Assembly (NCBI RefSeq): GCF_002309535.1
Contig: NZ_CP023275.1
Span: 2,294,001 to 2,358,000 of the forward strand
Reading direction: 5' to 3'
Length of the DNA stretch: 64,000 bases
Origin: Sulfurospirillum diekertiae
GTDB taxonomy: Bacteria; Campylobacterota; Campylobacteria; Campylobacterales; Sulfurospirillaceae
Below the pieces are notes generated by a model. The model saw only the letters and a program-made list of their open reading frames with translations, had not been told where the DNA came from and did no database searches. Every line of letters begins with the position of its first letter. The stretch's first letter is position 1. Made by a program: the position numbers and the translations under genes. Below are positions 1 to 8,955 of the stretch, in pieces.

Positions 1-1270
<1,270 letters not shown>

Positions 1271-1414
1271 TTATAATATCATTCATATATTCATCTGTGA
1301 TGATTTCTCATTCTACTTAGCATTCTCTTAATAACTCATAAATGAAAAAAGTTAAGAACTGTTACATTAACTACTATTTTCGCAACATTATTTACCAATT
1401 TTATAACAAAATCA

Positions 1415-2050
1415 TCACTGTTCAGCAATCATTTTAACGGCATCAAGCGCATCACGAACAACGAAAGAAGTATGCTTTTCAAGTTCGTATTTTGTGCTGT
1501 AACCACACAACACACCAATACCTTTAATGCCCGCCTCTTTAGCACAAATAAGGTCCATTGGAGTATCGCCTATCATCCAGGTTTGTTCCAAATCAGCATT
1601 GAGTGCTATTAGTGCTTTTTGAATAGGTTCAGGGTGTGGTTTTGGGTGGGTCACGCTTTCTCGTCCAATCAAGACTTTAAAATGATGCATAACGCCTAAG
1701 TGCTCCAAAATCTCTTCGGAATAACGTGCCGTTTTTGTCGTCACAATGCCCAGAGTCGCAATTTTAGAAGCATGCCTAATCGCCTCGATAGCAAGGGGTA
1801 AAAGTGTTGTTTTTTTACGAGAAATAAGCCTGTAATGCTCTTTGTAAGCCATAACATAATCATCAGCCTCCAAAGAGTCAACTCCCAACATAGTAAACAT
1901 CAAATCCAAAGGATGCCCGATCAACTTTTTGATCTGTTCATCTTCAGGGATAACACGTCCAAATGTTTCATATGCGACCCCAAAACTTTCCAAAATAGCG
2001 TCTGTTGAGTCGATCAATGTACCATCTAAATCAAATAAAATCGTTTTCAT
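1415..2050 (-). CDS. HAD-superfamily phosphatase (Gph/PpaX-like)
   Basis: 211 residues with the three HAD motifs: DLDGT near residues 7-11 (nucleophile Asp), a TT motif near 104, the conserved Lys in THPKPHP near 136, and GDTPMD near 160. The cap insertion between motifs I and II is of the alpha-helical C1 type found in phosphoglycolate phosphatase and pyrophosphatase PpaX. Length suits a complete protein. It is transcribed leftward from a -10 box at 2086-2091, divergent from the SLC13 transporter. The substrate cannot be read from the sequence; 2-phosphoglycolate or a nucleotide/pyrophosphate are the usual candidates. Confidence 0.85.
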   Translation of the reverse strand: MKTILFDLDGTLIDSTDAILESFGVAYETFGRVIPEDEQIKKLIGHPLDLMFTMLGVDSLEADDYVMAYKEHYRLISRKKTTLLPLAIEAIRHASKIATLGIVTTKTARYSEEILEHLGVMHHFKVLIGRESVTHPKPHPEPIQKALIALNADLEQTWMIGDTPMDLICAKEAGIKGIGVLCGYSTKYELEKHTSFVVRDALDAVKMIAEQ

Positions 2051-2068
2051 TTTTTCATTAATCCTTCT

Positions 2069-2080
2069 TTTACATGTAAA
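2069..2080. repeat. Iterated palindrome TTTACATGTAAA, first copy and family description
   Basis: First of a family of perfect palindromes. Exact 12-mers begin at 2069, 7737, 8931, 9488, 11740, 13401, 16243, 19393, 22336, 22456, 33411, 36825, 41108 and 63541. Further exact 10-mer cores TTACATGTAA begin at 8070, 13098, 15226, 19173, 21342, 22000, 24321, 35184, 38768, 44123, 47518 and 52618. Near matches lie around 5829, 20308, 44226 and 46424. Six copies are intergenic and 20 are inside genes. Fourteen coding copies are read as Leu-His-Val and six as Thr-Cys-(Lys/Asn); the third frame would create a stop and is unused. This copy sits 19 bp before the HAD gene, near its predicted transcription start. 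Function unknown. Confidence 0.9.
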
Positions 2081-2085
2081 GTATT

Positions 2086-2091
2086 ATTATA
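2086..2091 (-). promoter_or_regulatory. -10 box of the HAD phosphatase promoter
   Basis: On the minus strand this reads TATAAT, 35 bp before the ATG at 2050. It abuts the outer end of the long inverted repeat at 2091-2145, so a protein or cruciform at the repeat would interfere with RNA polymerase here. No convincing -35 box is visible. Confidence 0.5.
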
Positions 2092-2145
2092 ACCCAAACT
2101 GCTAGTAAAACAATAAAGCTTCTTGTTGTACTAGCAGTTTGGGTT
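2091..2145. repeat. Long perfect inverted repeat between divergent genes
   Basis: The arms at 2091-2107 and 2129-2145 are exact 17-base reverse complements (AACCCAAACTGCTAGTA). After one mismatch, five more bases pair (2109-2113 with 2123-2127), leaving a loop of about nine bases. It lies between the leftward HAD gene and the rightward SLC13 gene. No T-run follows on either strand, so it does not look like a terminator. It could be an operator, a cruciform or a small mobile-element relic. Confidence 0.85.
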
Positions 2146-2260
2146 AATTTAAACACTTTAAATAGTTATGAGTAAAAGTATTATCAAATTTATATCATTT
2201 TTGTGTAATACAACATATAATTGAGTAATGAATGTTTATTTTAATTTAAGGAGGTTTAGA

Positions 2261-3769
2261 ATGGGCGCTTTTTTAAAACAGTATGGCTTGTTTGTATCTT
2301 TGATAATTTTATGTATTATCATTGCATTGCCAACACCAGAGGGACTAACCATAGCAGGGCATAGAATGCTAGGTCTTTTAGTTTTCTCTGTTATTCTTTG
2401 GATGACGGAATGTACTTCTTATCCAGTGAGTGCAGCGATCATCATAACATTGATGGTATTACTTCTTGGTTTTGCACCAGACATGGCACAACCGGAAAAA
2501 TATATCGGTACATCTAAGGCATTGACAATGTCATTAGGTGGATTCTCAAATACGGCTTGGGCATTGGTTGGAGCGGCTCTTGTTATTTCTATTGCCATGA
2601 TGAAAACAGGACTTGATAAAAGAATTGCTCTTAATATTCTCTCTTTAGTTGGCGCCAAAACAAATCGCATTTTAATCGGCATCATTTTGACAGGGTGTAT
2701 TCTTAGCTTTTTTGTACCATCAACTACCGCTAGAGTTGCGTGTATGGTACCGATTGTTATGGGTGTCATTTCAGCTTTTGGTATCGAAAAACGTACTAAA
2801 TTTGCAGCCGTTTTAATGATAGCGATTGCACAAGCTGATAGCATTTGGAATGTGGGTGTCAAAACGGCCGCTGCACAAAACATGATTGCAACGAACTTCA
2901 TTAAACAGATTTTAGGACATGACATTAGTTGGGGTGCATGGTTTGTTGCGGCTTTACCTTTTGCCGTTTTGATGTCTATTGCACTTTATTTTGTTCTTCT
3001 AAAAATCATGCCACCTGAAGTCAAAGAGATTGAAGGAGGAAAAGCCGTTATTAAACAAGCACTGGAAGCTTTAGGAAAAATTACAACACAAGAAATCAAA
3101 CTTGTTATCATTTCTGTATTTTTATTGCTCTTTTGGGTGTTGGAGCAGAAAACGTTTGGCGATTTTGGCATAAAAGGTGATTTGGAAAATACGTTAATTC
3201 ATCGTTTTGACACTTCCTCTATTACTGTTGTCGCTGTTACTTTGATGTTTTTACCTAAAATTGATATCTTAACGTGGGAAGATGCCAGTAAAAAGATGGC
3301 TTGGGGAACACTTTTCTTGTTTGGAGTGGGTATCAGTTTAGGAAGTGCTATCATATCAACAAAAGCGGGTGTTTGGCTAGCAAAGTCCATCGTTCCATTT
3401 TTTGGACTTTCATACTCTTCTGCATTTATGATACTGGCTATTTTGGCACTTTTTTTGATCATTATTCATTTAGGTTTTGCATCAGCAACCGCTTTGGCAG
3501 CGGCCATGATTCCTATTGTCATATCCATGCTACAAGAAGTTAAAACACCAGGACTCAATATCATTGGCATGACCATGATTTTACAATATGTTATTAGTTT
3601 TGGTTTTATTTTACCTGTCAATGCTCCACAAAATATGATAGCCTATGGAACCGATACCTTTACGGTAAAAGAGTTTATTAAGACGGGTATTCCACTGACG
3701 ATTATCGCTTATGGCTTGATCTTGTTGCTCGCTGCAACGTATTGGAAATGGATAGGACTTGTTTCATAG
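2261..3769 (+). CDS. SLC13/DASS family anion:sodium symporter
   Basis: About 502 residues with roughly a dozen hydrophobic segments. Family features include the helix-hairpin stretches around SFFVPSTTARVACMVP and the C-terminal FILPVNAPQNMIAYGT, which matches the SNT-like sodium/substrate signature. An upstream ATG at 2228 is in frame, but the ATG at 2261 has a strong TAAGGAGGT site ending six bases before it, so 2261 is preferred. It would import di- or tricarboxylates or sulfate across the inner membrane. The family does not allow the substrate to be named. It is monocistronic, followed by a terminator at 3806-3849. Confidence 0.88.
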   Translation: MGAFLKQYGLFVSLIILCIIIALPTPEGLTIAGHRMLGLLVFSVILWMTECTSYPVSAAIIITLMVLLLGFAPDMAQPEKYIGTSKALTMSLGGFSNTAWALVGAALVISIAMMKTGLDKRIALNILSLVGAKTNRILIGIILTGCILSFFVPSTTARVACMVPIVMGVISAFGIEKRTKFAAVLMIAIAQADSIWNVGVKTAAAQNMIATNFIKQILGHDISWGAWFVAALPFAVLMSIALYFVLLKIMPPEVKEIEGGKAVIKQALEALGKITTQEIKLVIISVFLLLFWVLEQKTFGDFGIKGDLENTLIHRFDTSSITVVAVTLMFLPKIDILTWEDASKKMAWGTLFLFGVGISLGSAIISTKAGVWLAKSIVPFFGLSYSSAFMILAILALFLIIIHLGFASATALAAAMIPIVISMLQEVKTPGLNIIGMTMILQYVISFGFILPVNAPQNMIAYGTDTFTVKEFIKTGIPLTIIAYGLILLLAATYWKWIGLVS

Positions 3770-3805
3770 ACAAGAGATGGTTTTTAAAATTATGACAAAA
3801 ATCTA

Positions 3806-3849
3806 AAAATCTACCAACCACAAAATTTTTATACGTGTTGGTAGATTTT
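3806..3849 (+). terminator. Rho-independent terminator after the SLC13 gene
   Basis: A perfect 13-bp stem (3806-3818 with 3837-3849, arms AAAATCTACCAAC / GTTGGTAGATTTT) with an 18-nt loop is followed by a T-rich stretch. It begins 37 bp after the transporter stop. Confidence 0.75.
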
Positions 3850-3895
3850 GTTGTTTTAAAAATGATAGACTTTCATAACCTTAAAAAGGAGAAAC

Positions 3896-4699
3896 ATGTT
3901 ATCCAAAAAACTGATTCTTTTGGCACCGCTTTTGCTGTGTGCTGCGAATTGGCAAGATGCGGTCAATACTGCTGTCAGTGCCACATCCACATCTAAAACA
4001 ACTGCCTCAAGTAGTTCAACAACCTCGCAAAGCAGTGCCACTTCAGGCGTCAAAGAAGCCCTGAGTCTTGGTGCCCAACAAGCCGTTTCACTTTTGGGAA
4101 AAGAAGGAGGGTTTTTAAATAACAGTGCTGTCAAAATTCCACTGCCAGCATCCATAAAACCCGTTGCCACTGCGGCAGAAAAACTAGGTGGGAAAAGCTA
4201 TGTAGACGACTTTGTTAAAACGATGAACAGTGCTGCATCAAAATCAGTTCCAAAAACAGCTTCTATCTTTAGCGATACGATTTCAGCCATGAGTATTGAA
4301 GATGCGAACGCCATCGTAAAAGGTAGTAACACAGCGGCAACCGATTACTTTAAAACTAAAGCTGGGACAAAACTTCTCAGTGCCATTATGCCGATCATCA
4401 AAGAGAGTATGAACGAGAGTCAAGTGATGAGCTCTTATCAAAGTCTTAAAGGTTTTGCAGGCGGTAGTAATCCAGTAGCGGGCGCTTCAAATAATGCTTT
4501 AATGGGACAAGCTTCATCCATTGCAAAAGGATTGGGAATGGGGGATTCAGTGCCAAGTGGAGATGAGAGTATTGAAGATTATATTGGTCGTAAAACACTG
4601 GATGGTCTTTTTTATATGATCGCAGAGAAAGAAAAAGCACTTCGTAGCAATCCACTTGCAAGTGGAAGTTCAATCATCCAACAAGTATTTGGAAAATAA
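3896..4699 (+). CDS. DUF4197 domain protein, exported
   Basis: 267 residues. A short hydrophobic N-terminus (residues 1-17, ending LLCAANW) looks like a signal peptide and is followed by a Ser/Thr/Ala-rich linker (about 25-50). The remainder matches the DUF4197 layout: VKEALSLGAQQAVSLLGKEGGFLNN, IPLPASIKPVA, then a helical tail with DYFKTKAGTKL. The family is periplasmic and of unknown function. The ATG at 3896 follows AAAAAGGAG. Its stop directly abuts the stop of the convergent mscS gene, with no base between. Confidence 0.85.
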   Translation: MLSKKLILLAPLLLCAANWQDAVNTAVSATSTSKTTASSSSTTSQSSATSGVKEALSLGAQQAVSLLGKEGGFLNNSAVKIPLPASIKPVATAAEKLGGKSYVDDFVKTMNSAASKSVPKTASIFSDTISAMSIEDANAIVKGSNTAATDYFKTKAGTKLLSAIMPIIKESMNESQVMSSYQSLKGFAGGSNPVAGASNNALMGQASSIAKGLGMGDSVPSGDESIEDYIGRKTLDGLFYMIAEKEKALRSNPLASGSSIIQQVFGK

Positions 4700-5500
4700 T
4701 TACGCTTCGGGTAAGAGAGGGTGAGGAATACTTATCCTCTTTTCATCAAACGCCAATTTTACTTTTTCAAAAATATCAAAACTGACAATAGAATAATCTT
4801 CCGTTTTGACCCATACACGCACAATGAGTTTTACACTATTTTGCGCTAATTCGCCAACAGCTACAAAAGGGGAAGGTTCATTAAGGACTCTTGGCTCGTT
4901 ATCAACAATCTCTTGCAATGTCACTTTAGCAAGGCGAAGATCATCTTCATAACCAATATTAAAGGTCATATCAATACGTCTGGTTGCTTTAGCGGAAAAG
5001 TTGGTTATATTTTTACCAATCACAGCAGAGTTAGGAATGATAATCTGTTTATTATCCGCTGTTTTAAGAATGACGCTAAAGAGGTTCAACTCTTCAACTG
5101 TGCCATTTTCACCAGCGATTTGTACAGAATGTCCGATTTTGAAAGGACGGAAGAATACCAGTAAAATACCAGCACCTACATTAGAAAGTGTACCTTGAAG
5201 TGCAAGGCCTATTGCTAGTCCTGCTGTTCCCAGAACGGCTAAGAAGGAAGTGGTGTTAATGCCTAGGTTGCTTAGCGCTGCTAGGATTATCACCACCAAA
5301 AGACCAAAATAGATCACATTGGAAAAGAAGCTGGTAATTGTCTCATCAATCTTTGACTTGCGCATCCCTTTAACAACTACGGTTGTTAAAAGAGAGGCTA
5401 TTTTTTTACCGATGAAAAAGATCAGTAAAGAAGCAAGTACTTTCACCCCATAAAGAGTAACAAAATTGACAACGACTGCCCAGCTCAAATCCATATGCAC
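4700..5500 (-). CDS. MscS-family small-conductance mechanosensitive channel
   Basis: 266 residues, close to the 286 of E. coli MscS. Three N-terminal membrane helices are followed by the Gly/Ala-rich pore helix (VLGTAGLAIGLALQGTLSNVGAGILL, near 90-115), the beta domain (FKIGHSVQIAGENGTVEELNLF, IIPNSAVIGKNI) and the cytoplasmic alpha/beta domain. It would open on membrane tension and release solutes after osmotic downshock. The GTG at 5500 has a better-spaced AGGA site than the in-frame ATG at 5494; either may be used. It starts 15 bp after the OmpA gene and may be cotranscribed with it. Confidence 0.9.
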   Translation of the reverse strand: MHMDLSWAVVVNFVTLYGVKVLASLLIFFIGKKIASLLTTVVVKGMRKSKIDETITSFFSNVIYFGLLVVIILAALSNLGINTTSFLAVLGTAGLAIGLALQGTLSNVGAGILLVFFRPFKIGHSVQIAGENGTVEELNLFSVILKTADNKQIIIPNSAVIGKNITNFSAKATRRIDMTFNIGYEDDLRLAKVTLQEIVDNEPRVLNEPSPFVAVGELAQNSVKLIVRVWVKTEDYSIVSFDIFEKVKLAFDEKRISIPHPLLPEA

Positions 5501-5514
5501 GCTACGATCCTAAA

Positions 5515-6525
5515 TTATTTTTTGAAAACGGCGTCAACTCTTCTGTTTTCAGCACGTCCAGCATCTGTATCATTTGAAGCAACAGGTTTACTCTCACCAA
5601 ATGCCTCTGTAGTTACTTTTGCTGCAGAAACGCCAAGGCTTTCAAGTGCTTTAGCAACTGCTTTTGCACGTTGGTCTGAAAGTTTCATGTTGTATGCGTC
5701 GCTACCTTTAGAGTCAGTATGACCTTCAAGAACAACACTGTATCCTGGGTTTTGTTTCATAAAATCAGCTACTTTTTGAATCTCAGGCATAAATGCTGGT
5801 TTTACAGTTGATTTGTCGAAATCAAATTGTACATGTAAACGAATGATTTTTGGACAACCATCAGCGTCAACCACAGTACCTTTTGGAGTATTTGGACATT
5901 TATCTTTATCATCTGTTACACCATCGCCATCGCTATCAATTGGAGCTTTTACGACAACTGGAGCTGGTTTTGGCTCAGGTTTAACAACGGCAACTGGAGC
6001 AGATTTTGCACCAAATGGAATGGTAAAGCCTAGGCTGTAGAACATTTCATTGTCGCCACCTTGGAATTTAATGGCATGACGAACTTCAGCTTTAAGCGCA
6101 AAATTATCCGTTACCCAGTATTTTACACCACCACCGTATTGTGCAAACATGCTATCTCTGTTTTCAAGTTGTGCATTTGTTACATCTTCATAACCAAGAC
6201 CGACTAAAGCATACAATGCAGCTTCTGGAGTAATTTTGTACTCTTTAACCAAGTTAGCATAGTAACGATTAAAATCTGTACTGTCTGTTCTACCCGCTTT
6301 ATAGTCAACATTATCTGATCTATCGTAACCAAGTTCAACTTGATTGATAATCGTGTTGTCAAGGTTGATACCAAATCTTAAACCATAAGTCAATTGACTT
6401 TTAAGATCAAGATTGCCCTCTGGTAAAACACCACCAATAGTTGGTGTTACCTCGTAATTGTATGCAGTTGGTGCTGCAAACGCCAAAGATGCTAATGCCG
6501 CCAATGAAAATAAAGTTTTTTTCAT
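5515..6525 (-). CDS. OmpA-family outer membrane porin
   Basis: 336 residues. Signal peptide 1-17 (MKKTLFSLAALASLAFA) is followed by an eight-strand beta-barrel-like region (about 20-170), a Pro/Val linker (PVAVVKPEPKPAPVVVKAP), a calcium-binding thrombospondin-3-type repeat (DSDGDGVTDDKDKCPNTPKG) and a C-terminal OmpA peptidoglycan-binding domain (FDKSTV, GHTDSKGSDAYN, LSDQRAKAV, GRAENRRVD). It anchors the outer membrane to the cell wall and is probably a major surface protein, comparable to CadF/OprF-like porins of the group. Promoter at 6576-6581. Confidence 0.93.
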   Translation of the reverse strand: MKKTLFSLAALASLAFAAPTAYNYEVTPTIGGVLPEGNLDLKSQLTYGLRFGINLDNTIINQVELGYDRSDNVDYKAGRTDSTDFNRYYANLVKEYKITPEAALYALVGLGYEDVTNAQLENRDSMFAQYGGGVKYWVTDNFALKAEVRHAIKFQGGDNEMFYSLGFTIPFGAKSAPVAVVKPEPKPAPVVVKAPIDSDGDGVTDDKDKCPNTPKGTVVDADGCPKIIRLHVQFDFDKSTVKPAFMPEIQKVADFMKQNPGYSVVLEGHTDSKGSDAYNMKLSDQRAKAVAKALESLGVSAAKVTTEAFGESKPVASNDTDAGRAENRRVDAVFKK

Positions 6526-6575
6526 TTTTATTCCTTTAAACTAATATTTCTAAGATTTCATATGTGAAGACCCGA

Positions 6576-6581
6576 ATTATA
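6576..6581 (-). promoter_or_regulatory. -10 box of the ompA-like gene
   Basis: Minus-strand TATAAT inside TTATAATTCGGG, 50 bp before the ATG. The leader ends in AAAGGAATAAAA before the start codon. No clear -35 box, as is usual for sigma-70 promoters in Campylobacterota. Confidence 0.6.
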
Positions 6582-6610
6582 ACACAAGTTTTGGCAATTA
6601 AGTCTTAAAT

Positions 6611-8110
6611 TTATGGTTTAATCCAATCAATAGTATTGTGCATAACCCCAATTATAGAGGTTGAGACAGGTGTGATCTCTTTATTGACCACTGTAATAGA
6701 ATTAGGAATCACTAAAAAAAGGTAAGGATTCTCTGCAACAATTTTGGCAAAAATTTCTCGATAAATGGCATCGAATTTTTCTTGATCAACGATCTGTTCT
6801 GCTTGTTTAATAAGCTGATCGACCTCGGCATTTTCATAGCCTATGAAATTGAATCCGCCTTTGCGCATAGATTCACTGTGCCAAATGCTGTAGGCGTCGG
6901 GTTTTAGCCCTAATGACCACCCCATCAAAACGGCTTCAAAATGACGCGGCGTAATCACAGTATTTAAAAACGCTTGCCACTCCATGATGCGAAGCTTCAT
7001 CACCACACCTGCTTTTTTGAGCTGATGCTGAAGAATTTGTGCGGAGTAACTACCACTGCCATTGGCACTCGTGCTCAGTTCAAACTCAAAGGGATGTGTC
7101 TCATCATACCCTGCCTCTTTGAGAAGCGCTTTTGCTTTTGCAATATCAGGTTTTGGTGCATCGACTGCTTCATTAAAAGCTCCCGTTCCTGGTAAAAAAG
7201 GTCCTGTACACACTTTTCCATGACCAAAATAGAGAATATCGACGAGCTCTTGACGATCAATGGCTAATGAGAGCGCTTCACGCACTCTAGGGTCTTTAAA
7301 TTTCTCAGATTTTAAATTAAATCCCATATACGAAAAAATATGGGCAATGTCTTCATTAACGCTGTAATGTTTTCGAAAATCCTCATCAATTTGACGCTCT
7401 AATTGCAAAGGTGTGAGCGTACCAACATCAAGTTGATAGGATTTGAGCATCAGAAATTCAGAAGAAGGATCAGGTAGATAGTGAAATACCATCGTATCAA
7501 GGTTAGGTTTATGAATAAAATAGCTTGGATTTGCCATTAAAACGATGTCTTTTGAGATGTTAAACTGACTCAACGTATAAGGGCCTGTACCAATGGGCGC
7601 TTGATTAAATTTACTGGTCATCAAATCCGCTTCATTTTTAAGCAGATGCTCTGGCAATATCTCCATCATCCAAACTTCGAGCGCTTTAAAGTAGGGATAT
7701 TTATATTTCACTTCTACCGTAAACTCATCTAACATCTTTACATGTAAAATGTGCATAAAGCCTGAAGAGTACGGTGTAAAGATTTTAGGGGAGATAATCG
7801 TTTCATAGGTGAAAAGTACATCTTTGGCCGTAAAAGGGACTCCATCACTCCATGTGACATCTTTTTTAAGCTCAAAAATCAGTGTGGTATCATCCACAAA
7901 ATGGTAACTTTGTGCAAGATCCGGAACAATATTCGCATCTTTATCGTATTTAATGAGTCCATTAAAAATCCACTGCGCGACATCTGAGCTCGTTTTATCG
8001 GTTGAGACAATAGGATTGAGACGACTAGGATTGGCGGAAATAGCAAGATGTAGCGTACTGGCTAAAACATTACATGTAAAGAAAAAAAGAGTAAGTAAAA
8101 GTGTTTTCAT
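6611..8110 (-). CDS. Peptide/nickel-type ABC transporter substrate-binding protein (SBP family 5)
   Basis: 499 residues with a 17-residue signal peptide (MKTLLLTLFFFTCNVLA) and the DppA/OppA/NikA fold: NPIVSTDKTSSDVAQWIFNGLIKYD, the YKYPYFKALEVWMMEILPEH segment, and FKDPRVREALSLAIDRQELVD. It would capture peptides or a similar ligand in the periplasm. No permease or ATPase genes lie next to it, so it is either an orphan or works with a transporter elsewhere. No Lys/Cys lipobox is seen. A -10 box lies only seven bases before the ATG (separate entry). Two copies of the iterated palindrome core lie inside the gene, at 7737 and in the signal-peptide codons at 8070. Confidence 0.9.
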   Translation of the reverse strand: MKTLLLTLFFFTCNVLASTLHLAISANPSRLNPIVSTDKTSSDVAQWIFNGLIKYDKDANIVPDLAQSYHFVDDTTLIFELKKDVTWSDGVPFTAKDVLFTYETIISPKIFTPYSSGFMHILHVKMLDEFTVEVKYKYPYFKALEVWMMEILPEHLLKNEADLMTSKFNQAPIGTGPYTLSQFNISKDIVLMANPSYFIHKPNLDTMVFHYLPDPSSEFLMLKSYQLDVGTLTPLQLERQIDEDFRKHYSVNEDIAHIFSYMGFNLKSEKFKDPRVREALSLAIDRQELVDILYFGHGKVCTGPFLPGTGAFNEAVDAPKPDIAKAKALLKEAGYDETHPFEFELSTSANGSGSYSAQILQHQLKKAGVVMKLRIMEWQAFLNTVITPRHFEAVLMGWSLGLKPDAYSIWHSESMRKGGFNFIGYENAEVDQLIKQAEQIVDQEKFDAIYREIFAKIVAENPYLFLVIPNSITVVNKEITPVSTSIIGVMHNTIDWIKP

Positions 8111-8116
8111 GGAGGG

Positions 8117-8122
8117 ATTATA
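8117..8122 (-). promoter_or_regulatory. -10 box directly before the peptide-binding gene; possible leaderless start
   Basis: Minus-strand TATAAT is followed by CCCTCC and then the ATG at 8110. Normal spacing would put the transcription start at or near the A of the ATG. The intervening bases are not a ribosome binding site. Confidence 0.45.
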
Positions 8123-8170
8123 ACATATTAGGCTTCAGCATGAAAAAGCTTTTATTTTAAAATTAGGCAT

Positions 8171-8204
8171 AAAAAAAGCTTCCAGACCGGGCAATCTGGA
8201 AGCT
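8171..8204 (-). terminator. Strong rho-independent terminator (minus strand)
   Basis: A perfect 10-bp stem (8177-8186 with 8195-8204, AGCTTCCAGA / TCTGGAAGCT), with loop TTGCCCGG on the minus strand, is followed on that strand by seven T residues. It ends either the mRNA of the PEBP gene (stop at 8357) or a small RNA. Confidence 0.85.
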
Positions 8205-8254
8205 GATTTTTAAAGTTGTTAAGTGATACACAAAAAGGAGGTAATTGTCTTGGT
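8171..8254 (-). ncRNA. Candidate small RNA with a CCUCC motif
   Basis: Between the PEBP and peptide-binding genes. Minus strand: a TATACT box (8261-8266) is followed by about 84 nt ending in the strong terminator at 8171-8204. The predicted RNA contains an unpaired-looking UUACCUCCUUUUUG (8231-8244), complementary to Shine-Dalgarno sequences, as in C/U-rich target-binding loops of known epsilonproteobacterial sRNAs. No ORF is present. A 3'-UTR fragment of the PEBP mRNA is the alternative. The -35 region is poor. Confidence 0.4.
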
Positions 8255-8356
8255 AGTGAAAGTATAGGGGAGTTGTTTAAACGCTCTGTTAATCTTTTGT
8301 AAATAAAAAGTTAATAGGAGTTTTTTTATCTCTTTTACACTTTTTCCTTTCACTTT

Positions 8357-8896
8357 TTAACGTTGATAGTATGAAACCAGTGTTGCTTTCGCAAGAGTAT
8401 TGGCATTGAGCATAAAACCAACGAGTGCAGGTGAAGCTTTTTCATCAAGACCTAGTTTATCCACACCAAGAGCATAAACGGTAAAAATATAACGATGTGC
8501 TTTATCGCCTTTAGGAGGACATGCTCCACCAAATCCCGTCTTGCCATAATCGGTGATACTTTGAATAGCCGCAATAGTCGCTGACTTGCTGACATTGCCA
8601 AAATCCGTCGGAAGGGCATTGATGGATGATGGAATGTTAAAAACAACCCAATGCCACCAACCACTGCCTGTTGGCGCATCGGGGTCATAAACCGTTATGG
8701 CAAAACTTTTCGTGCCCGAGGGTGCATCACTCCAATGCAATTCAGGAGAGATATTCGCACCATCACACCCAAAACCAGAAAACTCTTCCGTTTTAGAAAG
8801 TTGTCCAGCGAGGTCATGACTGTAGAGGGTAAAGCCACCTGCTAAGAGCGTGCTTCCAGATAACATGAAAGCAGCTATCCAATGTATGATTTTCAT
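8357..8896 (-). CDS. YbhB/YbcL-family PEBP (Raf kinase inhibitor-like) protein
   Basis: 179 residues with an N-terminal signal peptide (1-19, ending LLAGG). PEBP motifs are present: SPELHWSDAP, YDPDAPTGSGWWHWVVFNIP (ligand-site DPDAP) and GGACPPKGDKAHRYIFTVYAL. The family binds anionic ligands such as phosphate head groups; the bacterial role is not settled. The signal peptide suggests a periplasmic protein. A copy of TTTACATGTAAA lies 35 bp upstream at 8931-8942. Confidence 0.9.
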   Translation of the reverse strand: MKIIHWIAAFMLSGSTLLAGGFTLYSHDLAGQLSKTEEFSGFGCDGANISPELHWSDAPSGTKSFAITVYDPDAPTGSGWWHWVVFNIPSSINALPTDFGNVSKSATIAAIQSITDYGKTGFGGACPPKGDKAHRYIFTVYALGVDKLGLDEKASPALVGFMLNANTLAKATLVSYYQR

Positions 8897-8930
8897 TCAT
8901 AATCCTTTTGTCTCAAAATTTAAAGATTAT

Positions 8931-8942
8931 TTTACATGTAAA
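8931..8942. repeat. TTTACATGTAAA palindrome, intergenic copy
   Basis: Exact copy between the PEBP start (8896) and the stop of the AraC-type regulator (8956). Confidence 0.9.
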
Positions 8943-8955
8943 AAGCATTTTGAAG

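Noticed and set aside
1297..1418. 10-base inverted pair GTGATGATTT / AAATCATCAC between nifJ and the HAD gene
   Set aside because: Arms are about 100 bp apart in AT-rich DNA and one overlaps the HAD stop; too weak to call an element.
2419..2925. 168-codon open frame antisense to the SLC13 gene
   Set aside because: Shadow of a membrane-protein gene: no ribosome site and the plus-strand frame has clear family motifs.
8231..8256. Perfect AAAGGAGG-like site on the plus strand
   Set aside because: No ORF of useful length follows (stop within a few codons); explained better as the complement of a CCUCC RNA motif.
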